Assembly: GCA_914767715.1 (NCBI GenBank)
Contig: OU612072.1
Coordinates: 1,986,001-2,050,000, forward strand
Length of the DNA stretch: 64,000 nt
From: Membranipora membranacea
Taxonomy: Eukaryota > Bryozoa > Gymnolaemata > Cheilostomatida > Membraniporidae
Direction of reading: 5' to 3'
Of the stretch, positions 55,158 through 64,000 are shown one piece after another. Position 1 is the stretch's first letter. The number at the start of each line of letters is the position of its first letter. The notes beneath the pieces were generated by a model, which saw only the letters and a program-made list of their open reading frames with translations, made no database searches and was not told the DNA's origin. A program made the translations under genes and the position numbers.

Positions 55158-56227
55158 TGACTCATTGTCCAGGGTTTTTATCGGTACAATAGTGGGATAT
55201 ATAATATATGACACTTTATTGCACAAATGTGTGTATATATATACATTATGTAATCTGAACAAAACTGTACTTTCCTGCAGACATCTAAATTTTGAAACTT
55301 GACATCTTGTCTTCCTGTGGAACAAGCAATATTAGCCTAGTATGTGGTATGGTGTTAGACATAACAATACAACGTTACATATAATTGTCACTCTTACTTT
55401 TACATGTATTGGCTAAGTAAGTGTGAAGTATTTACATACTTATATTTACTGTGATCTATAAGCACTTTACATCTGTAGATATTGGAGGGAGTATAACATG
55501 ATATCGTTATTTACTGTTGTAGAGGTGGGAGGAAGTATAGATGACTTACAGAGGAATCGTACAGATTTAACTCTTTACTCCATGAGAGTTCAGATACACC
55601 AGGAGGATGTGTACAGGCAAACTCTGATGGTGGACAGAGAAATCCTACTGAGGAAATGTGCCCTACTGGAGAACGGCAACAGCAGAAAACGTAGAGCTGT
55701 GTGTATCTATACTCAATAATTACTCTGAAATATGTTTGAAGAATAACTTTTTTGCAATATTTTGCTGTGCACAAGTTAGAATTTATCACAAACTGTGTGT
55801 CTCACACTTTCAAGATTCAAGATACCATGAACTCTTAAAAAAATAGGGATTGTGTGGAAATTTTAGATGTTGAGATCAAATGTTTTATATATCGCTAGAT
55901 ATTTTACATATCCAAGATTTGTTGACGGTTTTTATAAAACAAACGATACATTGGAAACATACCAGTCATTGACATGTCTGGTCCCGCAATAGAAAAACCC
56001 CAAGAGATTTTCTTTCCAATTTTTTTATTAACATGAAACTAATTATAAAACATGCCTTAGATAAACCTGATTGTATAATATTATAGGTGACTGAGTATGA
56101 TGGTATGACCGAAGAGGAAGCCACTATATATCTGAAGACTCTGCAGGCTTATAACAGTGCACTTAGACTGGCCAATCACGCTCTCGAGATCAACTGTAAC
56201 ATCACCGTCATAGGCAATAATCCATAA
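48522..56227 (+). CDS. Secreted calcium-binding EGF protein, tandem paralog 2
   Basis: Exons: 48522-48633, 49031-49177, 49234-49431, 49593-49721, 50337-50492, 50843-50983, 51639-51779, 53820-53978, 54190-54315, 54685-54810, 55523-55698, 56087-56227; 583 residues. It has the same plan as the upstream gene plus one extra N-terminal module: signal peptide (residues 1 to about 24), two Cys-rich EGF-like modules (exons 2-3), then seven calcium-binding EGF domains (NVNEC, DIDEC, NIDEC, DMDEC, DIDEC, DVDEC, DIDEC). Residues 479-537 carry sequon NRT (490), single Cys524 and a furin-type RKRR at 533-536. The final exon encodes a tail with [10 protein letters not shown] and single Cys574. No membrane segment. 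Both genes end SGSQGYG or DGSQGYG at the first junction, supporting origin by tandem duplication. Exon 8 has a weak GTTATT donor and a (TA)n tract just before its acceptor. The two ATGs at 48522 and 48525 are equally possible starts. Confidence 0.9.
53106..53184. repeat. Perfect 79-nt palindrome (39-bp arms, 1-nt centre)
   Basis: The arm TAAAATGAAAAATGTATCCC...TTAATATA (53106-53144) is followed by one G and then its exact reverse complement (53146-53184). It sits inside the hAT-like element. It may be a small foldback element inserted in it or an intrinsic part. Confidence 0.95.
53275..53330. repeat. 16-bp tandem repeat (GAGTTGGGGTTTCA)
   Basis: Four copies of a 16-bp unit GAGTTGGGGTTTCA plus two bases, inside the hAT-like element. 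Confidence 0.85.
53766..53787. repeat. (TA)n microsatellite before an EGF exon
   Basis: About eleven TA units some 30 bp upstream of the exon 8 acceptor of the second EGF gene. Confidence 0.85.
54870..54890. repeat. (TA)n microsatellite
   Basis: About ten TA units in intron 10 of the second EGF gene. Confidence 0.8.
55120..55153. repeat. (TA)n microsatellite
   Basis: Sixteen to seventeen TA units in intron 10 of the second EGF gene. Confidence 0.9.
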
Positions 56228-56429
56228 TTACATACTCTATATAACGTAACGTCGCACAGCGTAACGCTATGTGACATGACGCAACACCATGCTGGTGTTA
56301 TTCTTCCTCTTCTCTTAGAGCTTATTAGTTTTTAACCAATTAAAAATAGTATTATGTTATAAATTGGGAATATCAACTATATCAATATATTTAGAATACC
56401 TTTTGCATATGGGATTGTTGGTCACCAAA

Positions 56430-57075
56430 CATCTGATCACTTGGTTAAGCTAGTGTAGTGCTAATCGTTGATGGAATAAGTTGAAGCCAGTAAAGCAATC
56501 ATTGTGAAATTATAATCTCTTGGTACGCTTTGAAAGCCAGAGCATTCAGCTAACCTCTGTTATTTGCACTCTTTTGTTTGGCTAGAGCTTTGTAGAATAG
56601 CGCTGCCTGCATGCCTGCTGTTTATATCTAGTAATATACTTCTCTGATGTTGGGGTATTTTAGCTAACTGACTACTGCATGTCTAAATTCCTTATGATTA
56701 AAGAATTTAGAAATAAATAAAATCCGGATAACGAATATTCGCCATTCAATTGACCTACAAAGAGCTTTATTTTAAATTTAAACCACCATGTATTCATAGT
56801 TACCAGCAAACTTGATGAAGCTAGTGTAGTGCTGGATAAAATAAGTCAAGGCCAGTATTGCAATTGTTGTGATATTCGAATTGGTTGATAACCAGAGCTT
56901 ACAGCTAGCCTCAGCTATTTGCACTGTGCATTTTTGTGTGGCTTTAGCTTCGCTAAATAGTGCAGCCTTCATGCTTGCTGTGTAAATTTAGTTATATACA
57001 ATTCTGGCATGTTTTTGTCAACCAACCACCAACAACATGTGTAAATTCCTCAAGGTTCACAAATTTGGAAAAAAA
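56430..57075. repeat. Diverged tandem duplication (~330-360 bp units)
   Basis: The segment from about 56440 (AAGCTAGTGTAGTGCT) to 56715 recurs from about 56818 (AAGCTAGTGTAGTGCT) to 57075, sharing blocks such as TATTTGCACT, TGCATGCCTGCTGT versus TCATGCTTGCTGT, and AAATTCCT. Open frames here are fortuitous. It fills the gap between the second EGF gene and the LINE. Confidence 0.7.
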
Positions 57076-57179
57076 ACTTCATGATAAACATTCTCCTTTT
57101 GATGTATCAACCATCAGTGTTAGTTGCTGTGTGTTACTTGTAGTGTAATCTCCAACTTCTTCTGAAGGTCCTAGAGATA

Positions 57180-60100
57180 TGGCATAATCGTCTACTCCGT
57201 ATTTCGTTCCGCGTCGGTATCATGGGATCATCGGGTATTCTCTGTCATGCCAGTCTAGCCTGCCACAGGTGGTGCCACGAGGAGATTACTGGTCACAGGT
57301 AGCTGGTTCCAGGCCTTCGCTGTTTTGATGAAGAAGTTGTTCTGGTGGTGTAATGAGTTACAGTTAGGGATGTGATATTGCATTTCATGCCTCCTGCTAA
57401 AACCAGATGTAGCTGAGAGAGGGGAGATGTAATCAGTGATAGTGGTGGCAATCTCATTAAAGTGCATTGCTCTGAAAAGACCAAGTCTTCTTGACTCCCT
57501 CCTGGATGATAGCTTCCCCAGTTCATCTTGCATAGTAGCTCCGTTGTGCTTGTGGTCCTGTCAGTCCTACTGATGTTGTGTACTGACCTAGCTGCCTTTC
57601 TTTGGATAGCCTCTAGCGCGTTGCTCTGGGTGGTGGTCAAGGTCGGATTCCATGCAGTGCTAGCATATTCGGGTACAGGACGGACCAGCTGTTTATAGGC
57701 TTTTTCTCGTAGATGAGGAAGAGTGAATGGGATAGTCCTCGAGACGAATCCTAGTCTGCTGGCTGCCTTTGCTGATATGAAGTTGGTGTTCGTGTTCCAT
57801 CGTAGGTCCTTTTCCAGTTTTACTCCAAGGTACTTGGTGGAATTTACCTGGGGGATATTTATGCCGTGGAGAACATAGGTGTTGTCGATGGTCTTCTTTC
57901 GTTTGCGGCTGAACTTTATGTGCTCGCACTTGGTGGGATTGAACTTCATATCCCATTCTTTCTCCCATTTCTCAAGCGCAGCGAGATCTTTCTGAAGTTC
58001 GTCTGCCTTGTCAGTTGTAGAGTATATGACAGTGTCGTCATCGAAGAGTCTAACCTTGCTTTTGATGCTGTCTAGGAGGTCGTTTGTGTAAACTAGGAAA
58101 AGAGCAGGACCGATGACTGATCCTTGGGGCACTCCAGAGGTAACACCGTATGGAGAGGAGTGGAAGCCATCCACTACTACAACTTGGGTTCTATTCCTCA
58201 GGAAGTCCTCTATACAGTTTGTTACCTGCCTGTTTACTCCGATGTCGGCTAGTTTAGTTATCAGTTTGCTGTGTGTCACCTTGTCAAATGCGTTGCTGAA
58301 GTCAAGTATCAGTGCATCTACTTCCTCTCGTTGGTCTAGGTGGCGTGATACTTCCGTGGTCAGCTCTAGCAGTTGCGTTTCGCAGCTTCTTTTACTACGA
58401 AATCCATGTTGTTTGGAGTCGAGTTTGTTATTTCTTTAGAGGTATCCCATCATCTGACTCGTTACAATGTGCTCCAGTATTTTGCTGGTGATACACGTTA
58501 AGCTGATGGGTCGATAGTTAGATGGGTCGTATTTATCTCCTTTTTTTGTACACAGGAGTTACATTCGCCTTCCTCCAGTCGTCGAGATGATAGCAAGGTC
58601 GAGTGACCTCTGGAATAGTTGTGTTAATATGCCGGCGATGGTGTTGGCGGTTTCTTTTAATAAGCGTGGGCTCAAGTCGTCTGGTCCGCTGGCTTTGTTG
58701 ATCTTCAGTTTGGTAAGCTGTGCCATTATGCCGTTGGTATTGACTTTGATACTTGAGATCGACTTGCTGTATTCATGTGGTTTGTTGCTGGTGTCTGGAT
58801 CTATGGGGCTGAATACTGATTGGAATTGGCAGTTTAGAGCTTCTGCTTTCTCGGTAGGTTCGGTAAGTAGTCTTGAGCCGCTTCCCAGGGTGTTTATTCC
58901 TACAGTGTCAGCGCTCTGGTGTTTGATATAGCCCCAGAATCGTTTGCTGGCAGTTGTGTTGTCGTCGCATTCATCTTCAAGCAGGTTTTCAACAAAGCTT
59001 CTATGTTCTTGTCGGAGGAGTCCCTGGCACTCACTCTTCAGCTGTAGGTATCGTTGTTCCACTTTGAGGTGAACATACTTCTTACTAACTTTGTACAGTC
59101 TCTCGCGGAGGTCAAGCTTTCTTTTTAGGGAAGCTGAGACCCACGGTCTGGATTGTATCTTCTTTGTCGTATTTTTAGGGATAAACTTATTAGCTGCACT
59201 GAGCAGGGCTGCTTTGATCTCTTCCCATGGCTGGTTTACAGGGAGTTCCCTCTCTTTTATGTCTTCTACAATTGGTTCGAGATGTGCGTTTAGGCCCTTC
59301 CAGTCTGCTCGCTTGTAGAGCCATAGTGTTCTTGGTGCCTGTGGTTTCCGGTTAAGTTTGAGTGATAGTTCTGTGAAGACAGCATCATGATCACTAATGC
59401 CTGGCATTACTATTGTTTTGAGAATGCGTTCAGGTATGTTAGTGGCGATAAGGTCGAGTATGTTGCTTTCCCTTGTTGGTTCTTTCACTGACTGGGTTAG
59501 GCTGAAAGTGTTGAGTAGTGCCAAGAAGTCTTCATGCAGCCCTACATAGGGAGAGTTTGATTTTATTTGTTCATCCTTCCAGTTAAAACCAGGGAAGTTG
59601 AAGTCTCCACCGAGTATGATAGATTTGTCACGGTTCAGTAATAATTGCTCGATGCAGTGTTGGAGAGCAGGTATTGTCGTTCTGTCAGATACATTGGGGC
59701 GGTAGCAGGCACCAATGAGTAGGTCCTTCTGACCAAGGAGTTGCTTTTGCCCAGAGTATCTCCGCATTCGTGTTATAAGGGGGCGGGGGTGTGGTCATCA
59801 CAGTGGAACTGGTGGAATTTGTGATGACAATAAGGACACCACCGCCTACTTTGGTTTGTCTATCACGCCTGTATACTGAGTAGTTGTTGAGCGAGAGCTC
59901 AGCGTCACTGACTTGGTCGTGGAGCCAGGTCTCGGTTGCAATAATAATATCTGGTTCTGTACGGTCAAGTAGGTTTTGCCAGGCACCTGCCTTGTTTGAT
60001 GATAGTGACTGGCAGTTTACATTAATGATTCTTAGTGGCTGACCTTTTTGTCGTTGTCTTGACTTTTGTTTTGGTGATGATATGTGTTTTGGTCTCACAT

Positions 60101-60524
60101 CTTTGTCTAGTGACTGGATGCTGCCGTCAGTTGTTTCTAGCAGGTTTGATGTTGTCTTGTTGTAAGTGTGTACCAGTGCTGTATTGGGTTGCATTATACG
60201 ACTGTAGTTTTGAGAATTGCAGTTTGCACATGCCCAGGCAACAGTGCTGTGGTCTAATTTGCTGTAATCTTTTGAGTGTATGTTCTCACAGCATATGTGG
60301 TACCAAGTCTGACATTCATCACAAAACACACCTTTGTCATCCCAGCTGACTGGTGTGTGGCAGGCACCACAGAGGTATGTGCTGCTGATGTTTTCTGGTA
60401 GAGAGTACACTGATGATGTGGTTGTGTCATCTCCTGTGATATTGTTGTCAGCCGGTCTCTTTACAGTAGATGAGGGCATCATCTTCATTTTGTGATCAGT
60501 CCAATGTTGTTCAGGGTGATCCAA
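57180..60524 (-). mobile_element. LINE retrotransposon with PHD finger, endonuclease and reverse transcriptase; inactivated
   Basis: Reading from 60524 leftwards: a frame to 59685 carries a PHD finger (CGAC, CDEC, WYHICC, CANC) and the start of an apurinic-type endonuclease (INVNCQSL, IIIATETWL). A second frame (59767-58559) continues it with GACYRPN, GGDFNFPGFNW and the ISDHDAV motif, then the polymerase N-terminus (KASGPDDLSPRLLK). A third (to 57293) holds the polymerase core (YDPSNYRPISL, TSGVPQGSVIGPALF, YLGVKLEKDL). A fourth (57533-57255) is the C-terminus (KAWNQLP). The pieces are linked by about three frameshifts and one TAA near 58438. One shift lies in a run of seven A residues at about 58545, where six would restore the frame. 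The catalytic box reads FDDD instead of F-A-D-D. Family resemblance is CR1/L2-like. The 3' end is approximate. Confidence 0.9.
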
Positions 60525-60660
60525 TTCCAGTCCGGTGTTGTATCCAGTCCAGTGTTGTATCCACTCCAGTCCGATGTTGTTTCCAGTCCAGTTCGTTTCC
60601 AGTCCAGTTTATTTTCACTCCAGTTTGTTTCCAATCCAGTCCAGGTTATTCTGTTGTATA
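60525..60660. repeat. CCAGTCCAGTT-rich degenerate array at the LINE 5' end
   Basis: About ten loosely repeated TTCCAGTCCAGT words with 12-25 bp spacing. It lies directly 5' of the LINE reading frame (minus strand), so it could be a repeat-bearing LINE 5' UTR. Confidence 0.6.
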
Positions 60661-60921
60661 ACCTGAAACCAGTGTGGGGAGAGTAGGAGGGACATTGCTG
60701 TGCATAAACCCCTGGCACATCTTTGTATTTGCAGTAAATACATATGAACTGTGTAGGGTGGGCACGAGAACTTCTGGGTTACAGGTGACATGTAGATAAA
60801 TGTTCCTTGCAAATACTTCAGTATTCACTTCAGATCCGGTATGTGATATGTTTTGTAGGCCCATAGGACAACTATTTTTACACTTTAGTAAATTATCACT
60901 TTTAAATCTGAGAATGAAGCT

Positions 60922-61210
60922 CCATCTGATTGGCAGCTAATTTTCGCTGAGAATTAAACTCCCTCTGATTGGCTAGCTGTTATTCACTGAGAATTAAGCT
61001 CCTTCTGATTGGCTAGCTGTTATTCACTGAGAATTAAGCTCCTTCTGATTGGCTAGCTGTAATTCACTGAGAATTAAGCTCCTTCTGATTGGCTAGCTGT
61101 TATTCACTGAGAATTAAACTCCCTCTGATTGGCTAGCTGTTATTCACTGAGAATGAAACTCCCTCTGATTGGCTAGCTGTTATTCGCTGAGAATTAAACT
61201 CCTACTGATT
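60922..61210. repeat. 40-bp minisatellite with CTGATTGG motif, 8 copies (last split by a transposon)
   Basis: Units begin at 60922, 60961, 61001, 61041, 61081, 61121, 61161 and 61201; the eighth is interrupted after TACTGATT and resumes at 61618. Each unit has CTGATTGGCTAGCTGT and TTCACTGAGAATTAA. CTGATTGG is the complement of CCAATCAG, the core bound by NF-Y-type CCAAT factors. The array is 1.3-2 kb upstream of the first visible M1 aminopeptidase exon. Confidence 0.95.
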
Positions 61211-61617
61211 CAGGGGCGTATATTCTAAAAAATTTCACTCACTGACTTTTCAGAGTTGAGCATAATAATCGGGCGCAGCTCGATCCACACGCCGTAGGCG
61301 TGGCGGGGAGGGTGTGGTAGGGGCGCTAAAGCGCCCTCCCACCACGGAAATTTTTGCATATCGGTAGCAAAATAGTGCAAGCAGAGAGGTATTACAATAG
61401 CTCACTGAGCTGTTGGGTACTTTCAGAAAACAACTCAATAGCAGTAGAAGATTACGGTAAAAATGCTCCAGTTATAAAGCACCCATTTGAAAAAAAAACT
61501 GACCGAGATGGGATTCGAACCCACAACAATAGTGATTATTAGGCGGACGCTCTACACACTGAGCTATTCAGCCACTCACCGGAATCTGTGGGCCGTGAGT
61601 GCTAATATACGCCACTG
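61211..61617. mobile_element. hAT-type MITE, 407 bp, carrying a tRNA-like sequence
   Basis: Termini CAGGGGCGTATATT and AATATACGCCACTG are complementary at 13 of 14 positions. Flanks TACTGATT and TTCTGATT (61203-61210, 61618-61625) match at 7 of 8, and the insertion exactly splits a unit of the 40-bp minisatellite, proving it moved. The interior includes a GC-rich palindromic patch (GGGGCGCTAAAGCGCC) and a minus-strand tRNA-like region. No transposase frame. Confidence 0.88.
61500..61573 (-). tRNA. tRNA pseudogene or tRNA-like sequence inside the MITE
   Basis: The 74-nt minus-strand stretch reads GGCTGAATAGCTCAGTGTG at its 5' end, has a perfect B-box (GGTTCGAATCC), a good D-stem (GCTC/GAGC), a paired T-stem (GTGGG/CCCAT) and a mostly paired acceptor stem, followed at once by a T-run able to end Pol III transcription. 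The loop would read CTAATAA (anticodon AAT, Ile), but the anticodon stem does not pair, so it is unlikely to be a functional tRNA. Confidence 0.6.
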
Positions 61618-61639
61618 TTCTGATTGGCTTGCCTTTTAA

Positions 61640-62883
61640 CCTAAATTGTATCGCTATGTATACCTTTGGAAATCTCTAAGAGTTAGGATCTCATAAAATC
61701 AGTTACTTGATGCTACATTTTTATGCTTTATATCACGCCACTGTGCTACAAATATCTTATGAACAGAGAAAGCAAGATTGCACCTTCAGGGTATACGAGG
61801 ACCGTGACATTGTGTCATGTGTAGATTGATCAGAGTTAGTTTTTTGTGTGATCCTGGTGCAAAAAGATTTTTCCAAATGAGTGACATTTCCTGAGGTCGA
61901 AGCCTCAATTACTTATCGTTGAGCTATACAGAATTCAGTGATCAAATCTTTTCCTGTCTGGCAGAAGTAGTAGTTTGCTGCCTATTAATTTCTTCGTTTT
62001 ACATTGAATAATCTCACTTCACTAACTTACTTCAAAGTTAAGAGCAGAGAAACGAAAACTGCAGCTCCTAATTTTTATCTGAATTTGACAACATAGCATG
62101 CAGCTGCTGCGAATCTTATGTCCCGTAGCAAATTTGGGTTAAATCGAGTCACATAGTTCAAGGACTAAACTTGATTGCATCATAGAAATTTGTAATTGTC
62201 AATTTGAAGTTGTTCAGCTACCGCAAATCGTGGCACAATATCAAGCCTGTCACTGTCATAATTAAGAAACAATCCAGGAAGATAGTCCAATGTAATGAAT
62301 CATTTAGTGCATTGTGCCAAAAGTCTGCATCAGCTGCCAGACCATTGGGAGATAATAATCCCTGATTTGTTTTATAGAGCGAGTCGATAATGGTTATTTG
62401 GGAGATTGGTGGAGAAATCAGGGTATTAAAACTGGAGATCTCAATCTGGGAAACAACCAAGTAAAAACATCAGCTGTCGTAGATGTGAAGGTCTGTTAAG
62501 AATTTAGTTTTGACCTACTGAGACACTGCTGACCACACAGAAGGTCCATAGCTCTGTGGGAGCAGCTCTATCTGATTAGACGTAAATCTTTGTAAAAAAG
62601 ATTTTGTGGAAACATTAAATCTTAATTTTTCAATTACATGTATATACATTTATCGGCAGTCAAACCCATCTCATTGAAACTTTTTTGCTCGCAGCGCCAG
62701 AAAAAAATAGAAACAAAAAAACAAACAGAAAGAAAATATTTATATATCATTAATGATGTTGATCAAGTGGATAATATACGGTTGAATAGCAATGTTTTAA
62801 ATAAGCAAGTTTTAAATGTTCCAAATATTTTCAATATCAAGTGCTAGAATCATCTGTAAGTTGACTTCTCACTTACTTGTCAG
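61640..62883. other. Region upstream of the first visible aminopeptidase N-like exon
   Basis: No exon recognised. An M1 ectoenzyme would normally have a cytoplasmic tail plus membrane anchor encoded 5' of this point, but no hydrophobic open segment with suitable splice signals was found here, so the first exon may be farther away or too diverged to spot. Confidence 0.4.
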
Positions 62884-63819
62884 GTACGTGATGTCAGATT
62901 ACCGACATGGTTAGTACCAGTACACTATGATATAGAGATGAAGCCTGATATATACCAGTCAGACCCAGAGGACTTTACTAACACTGGAACTGTGACTATC
63001 AACATGGAGTGTAAGGAGCCTACTAATACAGTGACTATACATGCTAACAAGCTAACTATTACATCACAGAGTATGACTGACTTTGGTAAGGTCTATGTGA
63101 TTAAGCAATACTTTGAAACCCTCAAAATAGTCCTGTCAACTTTCACATATTATTGTTCAAAACGATGAATTATGATTGATTTTTTTACCTAGAAATAGCA
63201 ACAGTTATTCGATATGAAAGCTCTAGGTTTTCTGTAGATCATGTTTTTTCCCGCTGTCATTGAAACACAAATGAAAAAAATGAGTATTGAGGCACTTTGA
63301 TATCAAACCCTCTAGCATCAGAGGGAACAAAATTATACTACGTTTCCTATTTTTAGAAGAAACAAATCAGATGATAATGCAGGATGCAACATTCATTTAA
63401 AAAAAACACATTTTAAATCAAAAGGAGCTTTTAAATAAGTCTGAGGAGGTCTTATTTATCTAAGTGGAGTTGCATTATCCCTGCCGTCTCATTGAGTTGA
63501 ATACTACGAAGAGTAGATCTTGTATCTTCTGTGTAGAGGTGAGTTTTCGATTATGTTGACTACTTTCAACAATTTCAGTTTGATATTTGACCATTTATGT
63601 TGATATTTTGATTTCAGCGGGTCACAGCATATCTCTGAATGCTCCTGTTTATGATAAAGACAGAGAGTTTGTGAACTTTACCACTCCGAGTCTACTGACA
63701 GTTGGAGAATATTATAACATCACTTTGGAATATGAAGGGAAGCTAGACAATGACTTGAAGGGATTGTATTACAGTAGTTACGATGAGGTGAACGCCACCA
63801 CTGGCCAGGCTGAGAAGAA
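62884..63819 (+). CDS. M1 metallopeptidase (aminopeptidase N-like), N-terminal domain exons, partial
   Basis: Two exons: 62884-63085 and 63618-63819, joined in phase 1 and leaving in phase 2 at a GTATGT donor; the gene continues off the right edge. The first reads RDVRLPTWLVPVHYDIEMKP, then FTNTGTVTINMECKEPTN and IHANKLTI, matching the N-terminal beta-domain of M1 aminopeptidases, which begins RLPxxLxPxHYDLxLxPxL. The second ends with a YEGKLDNDLKGLYYSSY segment, as in aminopeptidase N just before the catalytic domain. The HExxH zinc site lies beyond the window, so activity cannot be judged. M1 enzymes of this class are usually type II membrane ectopeptidases. The first exon's acceptor is followed immediately by GTACGT, and another AG lies 14 bases downstream, so its exact start is slightly uncertain. 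Confidence 0.88.
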
Positions 63820-64000
63820 GTATGTCTAAATCTTATATTGTACACCCCCTGTTCCTCATATTATATTGTACAACCCTGAACCTCATGTTTTATTACGCAT
63901 AATTATTAGCATTATATAACTTACAAATGCTCAGTTTACTGACGCAAACAATTTCATACACTCTTTCACGTATATATCACAACCTCATTTGTAGCATATT

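Overview
The window is a eukaryotic, metazoan-type genomic segment. Genes are split into short exons with GT..AG introns of roughly 0.3-3 kb, the intergenic DNA is AT-rich, and LINE, SINE and hAT-like elements are common. Extracellular mosaic genes (CUB, TSP1, calcium-binding EGF) built from symmetric phase-1 exons are typical of animals. The compact introns and repeat content suggest an invertebrate, possibly an early-branching one such as a sponge, but the sequence alone does not fix the taxon.

Layout. 0-5 kb: a LINE tail, then the 3' end of a secreted CUB + 8xTSP1 protein gene (+ strand), whose intron carries a 15-copy 24-bp minisatellite. 5-12 kb: no recognisable protein gene; a hairpin repeat, a tRNA-derived SINE and two diverged ~1.75-kb tandem repeat units. 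12-15 kb: a damaged or incompletely resolved multi-exon locus ending in a PHD finger, flanked by an identical 36-bp block in inverted orientation. 15.9-24.3 kb: a diverged ~2.5-kb segmental repeat family whose modules have conserved splice-site-like borders but no clear reading frame. 24.3-25.4 kb: a 39-bp minisatellite with higher-order duplication. 25.6-30.4 kb: LINE relics, a SINE and a small MITE family. 30.5-37.6 kb: a complete ten-exon leucyl aminopeptidase (M17, LAP3-like) gene. 38.7-46.1 and 48.5-56.2 kb: two tandem paralogous genes for secreted calcium-binding-EGF proteins that share an unfamiliar, furin-site-containing C-terminal module. 57.2-60.5 kb: a degraded LINE (PHD + endonuclease + reverse transcriptase) on the minus strand. 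60.9-61.6 kb: a 40-bp minisatellite with CCAAT-like motifs, interrupted by a hAT-type MITE that carries a tRNA-like sequence. 62.9-64 kb: the first visible exons of an M1 (aminopeptidase N-like) gene that continues off the right edge.

The EGF pair is the clearest case of related neighbouring genes and the best candidate for something undescribed. Both paralogs keep seven DxDEC-type EGF domains, then a helical-looking region with an N-glycosylation sequon, one Cys, a furin-type tetrabasic/dibasic site, and a second single-Cys helical tail, at nearly identical spacing. This pattern predicts a secreted precursor cleaved into two disulfide-linked chains. The two peptidase genes (M17 and M1) flank the EGF pair but nothing in the sequence ties them functionally to it.
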